A stretch of 64,000 nt of DNA from the NCBI GenBank assembly GCA_017502465.1, contig JAFVUY010000068.1:53249-117248 (forward strand), read 5' to 3'. How positions within the stretch are numbered: position 1 is the stretch's first letter; each line of letters starts with the position of its first letter. The translations under genes were made by a program, and so were the position numbers. A model generated the notes under the pieces. It was not told the origin of the DNA and ran no database searches. It worked only from the letters and a program-made list of their open reading frames with translations. The DNA is from Bacilli bacterium. GTDB taxonomy: Bacteria; Bacillota_I; Bacilli_A; RFN20; CAG-826. Positions 7,924 through 16,702 of this stretch are shown in pieces.

Positions 7924-9264
7924 ATGAAAAAAATAAGTTTAATTCTTCTATTTCTATTCTCATTAACACTTAACGCATGCAATCAAGGAAGCAATGATTC
8001 TTTAGATAGTTTTGAAAGCGTAAGCGAATCTTTTGAAAGTGAATCTACCTCAAGTGAATCTATAAGTGAAAGTGAATCAGAATCAGAATCAGAGAGTGAA
8101 TTCATTCCTCAAACAACAAACTTTAATACCCCTAATCCAAACGCTAAAAAAGTGAGCATAAAAACACTTGTTGATAAAGGCAAAACATCAGATTCAAAAA
8201 ATCTTTATTCCATCACTGGATATGTTCAATTTCCATACAATTATACTTTCGGTAATTTTGATATCGTTGATGAAACTGGCTCTATCACTGTTTGGGGGTT
8301 ATCTAAAAATTCAACTTCTATGACAAATAATGGAAGCTTATATACTTATTCAAATGACAAAACCTTTTCTTCAATAGGACTAAAAGCTGGTGATATAATC
8401 ACCATGGAAGGTATTTATGTCGCCTATGCACCTAATCCTGGCTATTTTGTTCCAGAAATAAGTGGCTATATTATTTCTAAAACCACAAGCGATATTGCTC
8501 CAATCAATGGTTTAAACTATGTAGGTGAGGAAACTTATTCGGGAACATATTATGATTCAGTTAATTCTTTGCAAGGAAACGAATTATTAAAAGGGTTACA
8601 TAATTTAATGATGTCAACTCATACAACATATGTTTCCTATGATTCTCTTAAAACAACACTTAAAAAAAGTGATCCTGGTTCATCATCTTCAAATGTCACT
8701 TGCTTTTATTCGGGACAATCGACTTCTTCGTTTAATAGAGAGCATGTTTGGTGTCAATCTTTAAGCGGAAGCACTTCATCTAGTTCTACAAACCTATATG
8801 GAACTACATACGGGGGAAGTGATATTCATCACATTAGACCTGCGATTAGTTCATATAACTCCTTAAGAAGCAACGCTGCATTCGGCTATGTTTATGGTCC
8901 TAAAAGTGGTTTTAAAACTATAAACCATGTCAGTGGAGATAAAAACTATTTAAGTGGTAATGTTATTGAACCAGTTGATTCAATTAAAGGCGATGTCGCA
9001 CGCATTATCATGTATATGTACATGCATTATTCAAAATCCATCGCGAATGATGGAAGCAAATATTCCTTCTTAGGAGACATGAATGTCCATTATGTAATGG
9101 GTCCAAATCAAAAAGCTGCCTGTTTTAAATTATTAAGAGAATGGAACGCGATTGACCCTGTTGACGATTTTGAAAAAAACCGCAACGAAGTTGCCTATCA
9201 ATATCAAGGAAATAGAAACCCATTTATTGATCATCCAAGTTACGCTGATCTTATCTGGGGTTAG
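7924..9264 (+). CDS. Secreted endonuclease I-like lipoprotein with OB-like domain
   Basis: A 446-residue lipoprotein. Signal peptide with lipobox LNAC (Cys19), a Ser/Glu-only linker (about residues 23-58, many SE repeats), an OB-fold-like domain (about 75-190, with YSITGYVQ and DETGSITVWGL), then an endonuclease I (NucM/EndA) nuclease domain with FNREHVW near 270 and DIHHIRPA near 300, the His-metal catalytic motifs. It probably degrades extracellular DNA for nucleotide salvage or biofilm turnover. The SE linker is encoded by a simple tandem repeat around 8070-8098 that may vary in length. Confidence 0.88.
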   Translation: MKKISLILLFLFSLTLNACNQGSNDSLDSFESVSESFESESTSSESISESESESESESEFIPQTTNFNTPNPNAKKVSIKTLVDKGKTSDSKNLYSITGYVQFPYNYTFGNFDIVDETGSITVWGLSKNSTSMTNNGSLYTYSNDKTFSSIGLKAGDIITMEGIYVAYAPNPGYFVPEISGYIISKTTSDIAPINGLNYVGEETYSGTYYDSVNSLQGNELLKGLHNLMMSTHTTYVSYDSLKTTLKKSDPGSSSSNVTCFYSGQSTSSFNREHVWCQSLSGSTSSSSTNLYGTTYGGSDIHHIRPAISSYNSLRSNAAFGYVYGPKSGFKTINHVSGDKNYLSGNVIEPVDSIKGDVARIIMYMYMHYSKSIANDGSKYSFLGDMNVHYVMGPNQKAACFKLLREWNAIDPVDDFEKNRNEVAYQYQGNRNPFIDHPSYADLIWG

Positions 9265-9271
9265 TAAAAGA

Positions 9272-9301
9272 AAAGAACATCGTTAGGAAATGATGTTCTT
9301 T
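9272..9301. terminator. Bidirectional terminator between convergent genes
   Basis: AAAGAACATC, 10-nt loop, GATGTTCTTT, with T-runs on both sides; it overlaps the last codons of the minus-strand gene ending at 9283. Confidence 0.75.
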
Positions 9302-10038
9302 TTCATTAGCAAATAGAATACAGCGATCGATGTCATCCCAAATACCGCGATTCCTACGATAATTGATAATGTAGTTTTTTTATCTATCTCTGCAGTGTTT
9401 TTCTTTGGTTCTTCCGGAGCGAAGAAGGCTTTTAGATATTTCATTGAGTCGCCAATACTTTCATTGCCTTTATCAACGTAAGAGTCAACCACGCTTTTAT
9501 CAAAGGCGGAAAGGTTATTATATAGATTCAATAATTCTGTATATTGTTCATTAGAAACATCACAAATCGATGTATCTGCTTCTGGCCTAATAAATTTATT
9601 CCAATAATTGATGAAACCTTCATCGAAAGAATATTCATAAACAGGGAGATTTGTTGTATAACCAATATCAGCCCATTCTTCTAACCCTCCAGTAAAACGG
9701 ATTTCAGTTAATGTAACAATATCTAATGTCCCTTGTGGGATGATTTCAATATTGTTGCTAATCATTAAGGAAGATAGATAATGAACATCATTGAAACAAT
9801 TAATATCTATTTCATCAACAACGTGTCCATCAACGTTTCCATATATTCTCAAATCATCATCCGCGAGATTTCCATATTCAACATTTTTTACTATATAATT
9901 GCCATTTGATTTTTCTTCATATTCAAAACAATAAACATATGGATTTTCACTTGCGTGAACAACTTGAAAATCATTGCCACTAAAAGTGGCAGCCACAAAT
10001 AACAACGATAAAGAAAGAGGGATTAGAAGTTTTTTCAT
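9283..10038 (-). CDS. Secreted, C-terminally membrane-anchored protein with a BspA-like leucine-rich segment
   Basis: A 251-residue protein of unknown function. It has a signal peptide (MKKLLIPLSLSLLFVAATF), a short stretch resembling BspA/LRR_5 repeats (ISNNIEIIPQGTL, LTEIRFTGGLEEW), a helical region, and one C-terminal hydrophobic segment followed by MKKNIIS, suggesting an extracellular domain anchored in the membrane. The start chosen (ATG 10036-10038) shares one base with the stop of the upstream 66-codon gene (TAATG), so the two are translationally coupled. Confidence 0.7.
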   Translation of the reverse strand: MKKLLIPLSLSLLFVAATFSGNDFQVVHASENPYVYCFEYEEKSNGNYIVKNVEYGNLADDDLRIYGNVDGHVVDEIDINCFNDVHYLSSLMISNNIEIIPQGTLDIVTLTEIRFTGGLEEWADIGYTTNLPVYEYSFDEGFINYWNKFIRPEADTSICDVSNEQYTELLNLYNNLSAFDKSVVDSYVDKGNESIGDSMKYLKAFFAPEEPKKNTAEIDKKTTLSIIVGIAVFGMTSIAVFYLLMKKNIIS

Positions 10039-10238
10039 TATTTTAAAATCAATAAAGTGATAACAAGTCCAACGACGATTAAAAATAAGACACCACATAT
10101 GATTAATGCAGTAAGAGGAAAAGTATAATGACCTTTAGCTTCTGGCTCTAAACCGCTTTCATCAACTTCGAGTTCAGATGTTGGTGTTAGGCCTTGTTCT
10201 AAAGCTTCTTTTTCTAATTGTTTACTTCTTTTACTCAT
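10038..10238 (-). CDS. Small tail-anchored membrane protein
   Basis: A 66-residue protein: charged, acidic N-terminal half (EKEALEQG, ELEVDESGLEPEAKG) and a single C-terminal hydrophobic segment (residues 43-65). Function unknown. Start has a GGAGATACTT site, its start overlaps the end of the folate transporter gene by 8 nt, and it is coupled to the next gene by TAATG, which supports it being real. Confidence 0.7.
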   Translation of the reverse strand: MSKRSKQLEKEALEQGLTPTSELEVDESGLEPEAKGHYTFPLTALIICGVLFLIVVGLVITLLILK

Positions 10239-11019
10239 GGTAAGTATCTCCTTTATAAAAGTTTTTGGATAATCGCATTATAAGCAAAATTATATATGTA
10301 TTCAAAGGAACATTTAAAAATAACAATATTCCTTGAGTAATAAAAATAACATAAAACATGTTAAAGCCAAACGCCCAAGCCTTCATTAAAGCACCGAAAG
10401 CTAGAACAACTAAAAGTTCTACCAAAAAGGCCACAAAGGAAACTTGATGAACATTAAAATATTCGTTTTTGTATTTTCTATCTAGGAAGAAGTTTAAAAC
10501 ATTTAATAAACAAAATAGAATAAACATTAAAGAAACGATAATTATCTTTTGATATAACTCAAGAGTGTAAGTCGCACTATAAAGGGTGAATGATTTTTGA
10601 GAAAATAAAAATACGGTAACTAATGAAAAAATCACTGCAAAAACCCAATTTTGTACGCAGAACATGACTTTTTTACTCTTAATTAATTTCACCAACGAAA
10701 AGATAAAATACGGAAGGAAGCCTAAAAGAAGGTAGGTCAATGTTATTTGAGGGAAGAACCCAAAAGTTTTTGGATCAAATATAAAATAGCCAAGCAAATC
10801 CGAAAATGCCCCAATTGCAATTCCATAAATCGGGCCTAAAAAATAAGAAGCAAAAATTAAAAGAGCATTACCACCAAAAGAAACCCTAACAAAGGGAATT
10901 ATAGGGATATAATTTATTGCCACAACTTTGTTCAAAATCATTATTAAAGCAATAAATAAACCAGATAAACAAATCTTTTGGATTTGCGGAATGTCATTCT
11001 TGAACAATATCTTCTTCAT
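10231..11019 (-). CDS. folT: Folate ECF transporter S component (FolT-like)
   Basis: A 262-residue polytopic membrane protein that would capture folate for the shared ECF module (not in this window). The N-terminal half (LSGLFIALIMILNKVVAI, PFVRVSFGGNALLIFASYFLGPIYG, GAFSDLLGYFIF) is typical of FolT. The start chosen is ATG 11019 (MKKILFKND), which lies inside the last 26 nt of folC; the open frame continues upstream but only over folC coding sequence. The folC-folT pairing supports the substrate. Confidence 0.82.
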   Translation of the reverse strand: MKKILFKNDIPQIQKICLSGLFIALIMILNKVVAINYIPIIPFVRVSFGGNALLIFASYFLGPIYGIAIGAFSDLLGYFIFDPKTFGFFPQITLTYLLLGFLPYFIFSLVKLIKSKKVMFCVQNWVFAVIFSLVTVFLFSQKSFTLYSATYTLELYQKIIIVSLMFILFCLLNVLNFFLDRKYKNEYFNVHQVSFVAFLVELLVVLAFGALMKAWAFGFNMFYVIFITQGILLFLNVPLNTYIILLIMRLSKNFYKGDTYHE

Positions 11020-12256
11020 AATCTTTGAATTCAAATATTCCCTTGAGGAAATCATCATAAACTTGATAAGCAAATGCAAGCGAACCACATATTAAAATTA
11101 TTCCGTTATTGTTTTCATTTAATGCGTTTTGCACAGCCTCTTTGTAATCTCGTTCATATTTATAGTCTTCTAAATAGAGAAAATATTCTTCTTCACTTCT
11201 AGATCTAGGGTGATCAAAAGATGTTAATGTGATATCACTAGTCAACAATCCTAAAGAAGATAACATATTTTCTATGTTCTTATCCTTAAAGCAAGAAAAG
11301 ATAACTTTAACGTGTTTATCTAAAACAAAATTCGAAACATCTTTTACAAGTAAAGAGATAGCTTCTGGGTTGTGAGATCCATCAATTACAACAGTTGTTT
11401 TAAATTTATTTAATATAGTCATCCTGCACTTGATAGATGCGGTCTTCAAACCTTCATAAATATCGCTTTTCATAACAGGTAAAATATCCTTTAATATTTC
11501 ACTGGCTTCGATTGCAAAGCATGCGTCTTTAATGCTCGCAAGTGACTTGATGTTTATCTCCAAATTTTCAAATGTTCTATATCCAAACGAATATCCGTTT
11601 TCAGTTAGGGTTTGCTTAAAAGGTAAACTTAGTAGATATACTTTAGAATCATATTCTTTTGCGGTGAGTGATATTACATTAAATGCGTCTTCCGCCATAT
11701 CGCATGTTAAAATAGGAACTTCTTCTTTAATAATTCCTGCTTTATGCATGGCTATTTCACTTAAAGATGTGCCTAAATATGATGTGTGTTCAACACTTAC
11801 AGAGGTGATAATGCTAAGAGACGGAACGAAAATGTTAGTAGCGTCCACTAAACCACCCATGCCGCATTCAACAATCGCAACATCAACTTCTTTGTCCTTA
11901 AAGTATGTCAAAGCAATGAAAGTTAATATTTCAAACTCACTCAAACTGTATTTTGAAAAATATTTGTCATATTTCTTAACGTAATTTTCAAATTCTTCTT
12001 CTGATATTACGACTTGATTTATAACAATACTTTCGCAAGGGGTTTTAAAATAAGGAGAAGTAAATAGGCCTACTTTATATCCTGCTTTTTGATAAATCGA
12101 AGCAATGAAAGTCGCGGTTTGTCCTTTTCCATTACTTCCAGCAATATGAATTGAAGGTAAGTTAAAATCAAAAGAAACTTTTCTTAAAAATTTATCATAA
12201 TTATCTCTTTGATAATCGTCTTTTCTAACATCATTAAAATATTTTTTTATATCCAT
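10994..12256 (-). CDS. folC: Folylpolyglutamate synthase / dihydrofolate synthase
   Basis: A 420-residue Mur-ligase-type enzyme that adds glutamate to (dihydro)folate, trapping it in the cell. The P-loop is GSNGKGQTATFIA near residue 40, with the family motifs FTSPYF, VECGMGG and the C-terminal VIDGSHNP segment. It is one nt from smpB and overlaps folT. Whether it also makes dihydrofolate from dihydropteroate cannot be read here; no other folate-synthesis gene is present, which fits a folate scavenger. Confidence 0.93.
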   Translation of the reverse strand: MDIKKYFNDVRKDDYQRDNYDKFLRKVSFDFNLPSIHIAGSNGKGQTATFIASIYQKAGYKVGLFTSPYFKTPCESIVINQVVISEEEFENYVKKYDKYFSKYSLSEFEILTFIALTYFKDKEVDVAIVECGMGGLVDATNIFVPSLSIITSVSVEHTSYLGTSLSEIAMHKAGIIKEEVPILTCDMAEDAFNVISLTAKEYDSKVYLLSLPFKQTLTENGYSFGYRTFENLEINIKSLASIKDACFAIEASEILKDILPVMKSDIYEGLKTASIKCRMTILNKFKTTVVIDGSHNPEAISLLVKDVSNFVLDKHVKVIFSCFKDKNIENMLSSLGLLTSDITLTSFDHPRSRSEEEYFLYLEDYKYERDYKEAVQNALNENNNGIILICGSLAFAYQVYDDFLKGIFEFKDYEEDIVQE

Positions 12257-12257
12257 A

Positions 12258-12734
12258 TTAATATTGTGATTTAATGACTTTATCCATCATTCTCTTATCG
12301 TCGCGTTCTTTTTCGCTTTCACGTTTATCATGTAATTTCTTACCTTTCGCTAAAGCGATTTCAACTTTTGCAAGCCCTTTTCTAAAATAGATTTTAGTAG
12401 GAACAACTGTGTATCCTTCAGCTTTAACTTTTTGAACAAACCACCTTATCTCTTTTTTGTGAAGCAAAAGTTTTCTTGTTCTAGAAGGTTCATGATTAAA
12501 AATATTACCTTCTTTATATGCGGAAATATGAAGGTTAATAAGTTCAGCTTCCAAATTTCTAAAAACAACATAAGAATCTATCATAGTTGCCCCATTAACT
12601 CTTAATGACTTTATCTCTGTTCCAGTTAAAGCAATTCCGCATTCAGTAAAGTCACTTAAGAAATAATTGAAATAAGCTTTTTTGTTATTCGCGATGATTT
12701 TAATTCCAGTTTCTTTTTTCATACGTGAAATCAT
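12258..12734 (-). CDS. smpB: SsrA-binding protein SmpB
   Basis: A 158-residue (or 154 if the second Met at 12722 is used) tmRNA partner for ribosome rescue. Core motifs are IIANNKKAYFNYF, GIALTGTEIKSLR and the C-terminal basic tail with KKLHDKRE. Neither start has a visible Shine-Dalgarno. A possible -10 TATAAT lies at 12765-12770 on this strand. First gene of the smpB-folC-folT unit. Confidence 0.95.
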   Translation of the reverse strand: MISRMKKETGIKIIANNKKAYFNYFLSDFTECGIALTGTEIKSLRVNGATMIDSYVVFRNLEAELINLHISAYKEGNIFNHEPSRTRKLLLHKKEIRWFVQKVKAEGYTVVPTKIYFRKGLAKVEIALAKGKKLHDKRESEKERDDKRMMDKVIKSQY

Positions 12735-12806
12735 AATATCACATTAACTACATCAATAAAATTGATTATACAAATATTTTGCCTACTCCTTTTCAAGAAA
12801 AGTGAC

Positions 12807-12812
12807 TATAAT
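12807..12812 (+). promoter_or_regulatory. -10 box of the ECF S-component gene
   Basis: TATAAT about 49 nt upstream of the start at 12861. No good -35 element. The short leader that follows shows no known riboswitch fold. Confidence 0.4.
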
Positions 12813-12860
12813 AGGAGTATCTTATGGGACCTTTATGGCCTAAAAAGAGAGGAAAAATTT

Positions 12861-13439
12861 ATGTACAAATCATCAAAAATTAGTAAGATGACAGGAATTG
12901 GATTATTTATCGCAATCACTGCAGTCTTAACAATTATTGGTAATTCAATCACCATTGGACCAGTCGCAATTAACTTGTCCTTAATACCTATAACAATTGG
13001 TTCTATTATTTTTGGACCATTGGCAGGATTCATCTTAGGTGCCGCTAATGGAGTTATCGTACTTCTTGCGCCTTCAACATCGTTATTTTTATCTCATAAC
13101 GTATTTCTCACAATTGTTACTTGTATACTTAAAACAGGACTAGCGGGTCTTATATCAGGTTTTGCTTATAAATTATTTAGAAAAATTAAAGAAGGTTTTG
13201 GAGTTGTTGTCGCTTCAATATTAACTCCACTTATTAACACCGCAATTTTTGCGTTGTGTGTTTTCTTGTTTTTCTATGATCTTTTATTAGCAGGACAAGG
13301 CTCAAACGCCTTTGCTTATTTTGCCTTAGTGATTGTTGGGTGGAACTTTGTTTTTGAAATTTCTATTAGTTGCATTTTGTGTCCAACAATAATTCACGTT
13401 ACAAAAGTTTTAAAAAGCAAAACAGAAAAAGAAAATTAA
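12861..13439 (+). CDS. ECF transporter S component, substrate unknown
   Basis: A 192-residue membrane protein of about six segments, the substrate-capture subunit of an energy-coupling-factor importer. The pattern GLFIAITAVLTIIGNS, IGPVAINLSLIPITIGSIIFGPLAGFILG is typical for S components (compare RibU, PanT and related). Substrate not assignable from sequence alone. ATG 12861 follows AGAGAGGAAA; its stop overlaps the next gene's start (TAATG). Confidence 0.82.
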   Translation: MYKSSKISKMTGIGLFIAITAVLTIIGNSITIGPVAINLSLIPITIGSIIFGPLAGFILGAANGVIVLLAPSTSLFLSHNVFLTIVTCILKTGLAGLISGFAYKLFRKIKEGFGVVVASILTPLINTAIFALCVFLFFYDLLLAGQGSNAFAYFALVIVGWNFVFEISISCILCPTIIHVTKVLKSKTEKEN

Positions 13440-14095
13440 TGAAAAAGAAACTTATTATTTTTGATCTTGATGGAACACTTTTAGACACCGTGAACGACCT
13501 TAAAGAGGCCGTCAACTTTTCATTAGAAAAGAATGAGGAGCCAATCAAGACTCTTGAACATGTTACAAAGTCGATTGGTAACGGGGTAGAATTATTAATT
13601 GCTAGGTGTTTAGAAAATGGTTTTTCAAATCCAAAATATCGAGTTATCTTTAACGATTTTAGACAATATTACCTGAGTCATTCAGATGTTTTCACTAAAA
13701 TCTATCCAAACGTCAAAGAAACTATTTTTTCGCTTAAAAAATTAGGTTATTTTATTGCAGTTTGCACAAATAAACTCCATGAAGCAGCTTATGAAATGAT
13801 TCATAAATATTTTGGTGATATTTTTGATTATGTTTTGGGTTCCAAAAAAGAATTAAACAAAAAACCACATCCAGACATGATTAACGATGTTATCTCTAAT
13901 TTTGAAGGTATATCAAAGCAAGATGTTTTATATATCGGCGATACAGATGTCGATGTTTTAAGCGCAAAAAACGCGAATGTTGATTATGTCCTTGTTTCTT
14001 ACGGTTATAGAAATAAAAAAGCACTTCTTTCATACGATCCAAGCGCTAAAATAATTGATGATATAAGTGAACTAATTGATTTATTAGAACATTAA
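13439..14095 (+). CDS. HAD-superfamily hydrolase, phosphoglycolate phosphatase-like
   Basis: A 218-residue phosphatase. Motif I FDLDGTLLDT at the N-terminus, motif II CTNK, the conserved Lys in KKPHPD and motif IV GDTDVDVLSAKNA, with an alpha-helical cap between. The family resembles Gph/PpaX. Physiological substrate unknown. ATG at 13439 shares one base with the stop of the ECF gene. Its end overlaps the convergent CarD gene by 12 nt. Confidence 0.87.
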   Translation: MKKKLIIFDLDGTLLDTVNDLKEAVNFSLEKNEEPIKTLEHVTKSIGNGVELLIARCLENGFSNPKYRVIFNDFRQYYLSHSDVFTKIYPNVKETIFSLKKLGYFIAVCTNKLHEAAYEMIHKYFGDIFDYVLGSKKELNKKPHPDMINDVISNFEGISKQDVLYIGDTDVDVLSAKNANVDYVLVSYGYRNKKALLSYDPSAKIIDDISELIDLLEH

Positions 14096-14569
14096 TTTAC
14101 TTTGAATATAAGAACCAACTTCTTCTCTATCGACATTATAGCTAACAGAAAATTCGTCTAATAATCTATTGTATGCATCTTTAAGCATTTCAAGATCCAT
14201 TGGTCCAAATTTAACATTTTCGGTTACAAAAGCATTCTTAATAAATAAAATGTAAAGTTTGGTTAAGAAAGCGATATCTTCGATATTGCCAGAAGCTAAA
14301 CGTCTTTTGAATTCGTCTCTTCTTTGTTTTGTGTTACTGATATAAACTTCAGGAAGTTTGTTCATATGTTCAATAAGTTTATCAGCTTCTTCTTTGGTCA
14401 TTACTTTTCTAATGATATTAATGGCCTTTAAAACAGGGACATAAATAGAGACGTCTCCAACCCTTTTTGCACGGATTGTAAAATATTCACTATCACCCAT
14501 TGTAATTGTGCCAGTGATTACGCTTACTCCATCTCGATAATGTACGACGACATCATTAATTTGAAACAT
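14084..14569 (-). CDS. CarD/CdnL-family transcriptional regulator
   Basis: A 161-residue protein with the N-terminal CarD/TRCF RNA-polymerase-interacting domain (MFQINDVVVHYRDGVSVITG, about residues 1-60) and a helical DNA-binding C-terminal half. CarD proteins bind the RNA polymerase beta subunit and stabilize open complexes at rRNA and other promoters. Start follows GGAAGGTACTT. Confidence 0.85.
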   Translation of the reverse strand: MFQINDVVVHYRDGVSVITGTITMGDSEYFTIRAKRVGDVSIYVPVLKAINIIRKVMTKEEADKLIEHMNKLPEVYISNTKQRRDEFKRRLASGNIEDIAFLTKLYILFIKNAFVTENVKFGPMDLEMLKDAYNRLLDEFSVSYNVDREEVGSYIQSKLMF

Positions 14570-14654
14570 AAGTACCTTCCTTGCATTTTTATTATCTCAA
14601 AAAATAACAAAAATTGTAAGAACAAAACTAAAGATGAACTTATTTTATACTAAA

Positions 14655-15548
14655 TTAATTAAGTATAAATTTGATTATATATTCGTTCGCGCGAATAGAG
14701 GTTTCTTTATCGAGGGCAAAATGATGGAAAACGTGATTGCATTTTTTGTCTTTTTCAAAATATATGTTTATAGTTCTTTTATTCTTTTTGAAATCCCTTA
14801 TTAATTCCTTGCTTTGAAAGGAAAAAACATCTTTTTTAGAATAAATTAATAAACTTTCTGGAATCACAAAACCTAAATCTAAATAATATTTAGGTGAATT
14901 TCTCTTTAAAAGTCGCTTATTTTTATAATTTTTCGAAAATAGAGTCATTAGGCCATTTTTATTTAAAGCAACTTTAGCTATGGAAACTATCCTAAAATAA
15001 TCGTACATTGGGGAAGATAAAATCAGTTTGTCGATATTAATATTTTCTTTGAAATCTCCATATTGGTTTCTTAATTTAGGGTTACGTAACGCTAACGCAA
15101 CCATCATTGCAATATGGCCTCCCGCGGAATCTCCCATTAAGACTATCTTTTCAAATTTTAAAGAAAGTTTTTCTTTGTTCTTAATCACAAAATAGATAGA
15201 AGAAATGACTTCTGTTATTTGAGTTTCTATCGACATTTCTTTATCTTTATTCATTAAAGTATAGTTCATCGAAACGACTTCGAATCCCCTATTAGCGAAA
15301 TAAGAACAATAAACGTTTGATTGTTCTTTATAGCCGTAACAATATCCACCTCCGTGAATATTAAAAATTATTACTTCGTTATTTTCTTCAGGAAGGAAAA
15401 TGTCTAAACGATGATTAAAATCATTGTCGTCAATATATTGAATGTCTCTTTTGACTTCTTTTATTTTGTATTCTTTATATAACGATGAAAAATGGATGTC
15501 TCCATCTCTCATTGCCTTAATAAAATTATCAATTTTAATTAAACACAT
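14655..15548 (-). CDS. Alpha/beta-hydrolase (HSL-type esterase)
   Basis: A 297-residue cytoplasmic hydrolase with the oxyanion-hole motif HGGGY, nucleophile elbow GDSAGG, a probable catalytic Asp in SKKDVF and His in HVFHHF. It resembles carbohydrate or lipid esterases of the hormone-sensitive-lipase group. It follows galK by 2 nt and so is cotranscribed with galT-galK; a sugar deacetylase role is possible but not shown. The start is uncertain (an alternative Met lies 12 codons downstream). Confidence 0.8.
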   Translation of the reverse strand: MCLIKIDNFIKAMRDGDIHFSSLYKEYKIKEVKRDIQYIDDNDFNHRLDIFLPEENNEVIIFNIHGGGYCYGYKEQSNVYCSYFANRGFEVVSMNYTLMNKDKEMSIETQITEVISSIYFVIKNKEKLSLKFEKIVLMGDSAGGHIAMMVALALRNPKLRNQYGDFKENINIDKLILSSPMYDYFRIVSIAKVALNKNGLMTLFSKNYKNKRLLKRNSPKYYLDLGFVIPESLLIYSKKDVFSFQSKELIRDFKKNKRTINIYFEKDKKCNHVFHHFALDKETSIRANEYIIKFILN

Positions 15549-15550
15549 TT

Positions 15551-16702
15551 TTAAAAGTTGGATGGGCCAACTGGTCTAACATAGACCTCAACAACATTAG
15601 AGTCACCGTAACGTTTTTTCATCTCACTTAATAATTCAAAGAAGCGAGAATCTTTCACTAAACAAATGACGCTGCCGGCGAATCCTCCGCCATTAATTTT
15701 GCAAGCCCCTTGATCTCCTATAATTTTCATAATCGAATCAGTGGCTTCTAAAGGAGAACCTTCATATTGATCTTCTACCATCATATTTTTTAAATAGTTA
15801 GTGGAAGAAAGTCTAGATTCGTTTATACAAGATAGGAATAAATCTTCATTTCCTTCTAAAATCGCCTTTTTAGCAATTTTAACTCTTTCGCATTCACCGA
15901 AAAAGTGAAGAGCACGTGAAAACTCAATATCACTTAGTTTATTTTGATTCGCTTTAATTGTTTCTAAGTCTGTCTCAACAAGGAAATTAACTCCACACTT
16001 TTTAGCAGCATTATGCATATCAAATGGAATTGCACTATAAGCATCACTTAAATCTGCGTGACTACCGCCTGTATTGACAATAACGTAATGTAAATCTTTG
16101 AAGTCAATTGTCATTGGTTCAACGTGAGGGTTATCTATATCATTAAAATCGATATAAACAATTCCTCCATAAGCTACACCGATTTGGTCAAGTAAACCAG
16201 ATTTCTTACCAAAATATTTGTTTTCTGCATATTGACCAGCTTTACATAAAATCATTTTGTCAATTTCGCAGTTATTGAATAATTTATTAAATACTTGGGC
16301 AATAAGCAATTCGAAAGCAGCGCTTGAAGAAACCCCAGCTCCGGAGAAAATTGAAGATTCCATATAAATGTTAAATCCGCCAATATTAAATCCTTTATTT
16401 TTTAAATAATTAGCAACACCACGGATAAGAGCTTGTGATGTATTTGTTTCTTCTTTAACGACTTCGAGATTACCCAAATCAATTTCAAAAGAAGGATTTC
16501 CTTCACTGAAGAGTCTTACAATCAAATCTTCATTTGGTCTAACCGCACTTGAAATAGCGAGATTGCATGTAGCGGCCATACACAAACCATGATTGTGATC
16601 TGTATGATTTCCTAAAATTTCAAAACGTCCACCACAAGAAATTAAATCTGTCGGGGTGTTGTTATAAAGTTCAATAAATTTGTTAGTTAATCTTGTTTGC
16701 AT
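15551..16702 (-). CDS. galK: Galactokinase
   Basis: A 383-residue GHMP kinase converting galactose to galactose-1-phosphate. The galactokinase signature GRFEILGNHTDHNHG is near residue 25, the GHMP ATP loop FSGAGVSSSAAFE near residue 115, and the C-terminal GGGFAGSVI motif near 345. The signature usually reads GRVNLIGEHTDYN; here ILGNHTDH is a modest variant of the type seen in Firmicutes. Overlaps the end of galT by 16 nt and has an AAGGAG site. Confidence 0.92.
   Translation of the reverse strand: MQTRLTNKFIELYNNTPTDLISCGGRFEILGNHTDHNHGLCMAATCNLAISSAVRPNEDLIVRLFSEGNPSFEIDLGNLEVVKEETNTSQALIRGVANYLKNKGFNIGGFNIYMESSIFSGAGVSSSAAFELLIAQVFNKLFNNCEIDKMILCKAGQYAENKYFGKKSGLLDQIGVAYGGIVYIDFNDIDNPHVEPMTIDFKDLHYVIVNTGGSHADLSDAYSAIPFDMHNAAKKCGVNFLVETDLETIKANQNKLSDIEFSRALHFFGECERVKIAKKAILEGNEDLFLSCINESRLSSTNYLKNMMVEDQYEGSPLEATDSIMKIIGDQGACKINGGGFAGSVICLVKDSRFFELLSEMKKRYGDSNVVEVYVRPVGPSNF

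Noticed and set aside
12813..12860. A riboswitch (preQ1 or similar) ahead of the ECF S-component gene
   Set aside because: The leader is about 45 nt, lacks any known aptamer motif and shows no stable hairpin.
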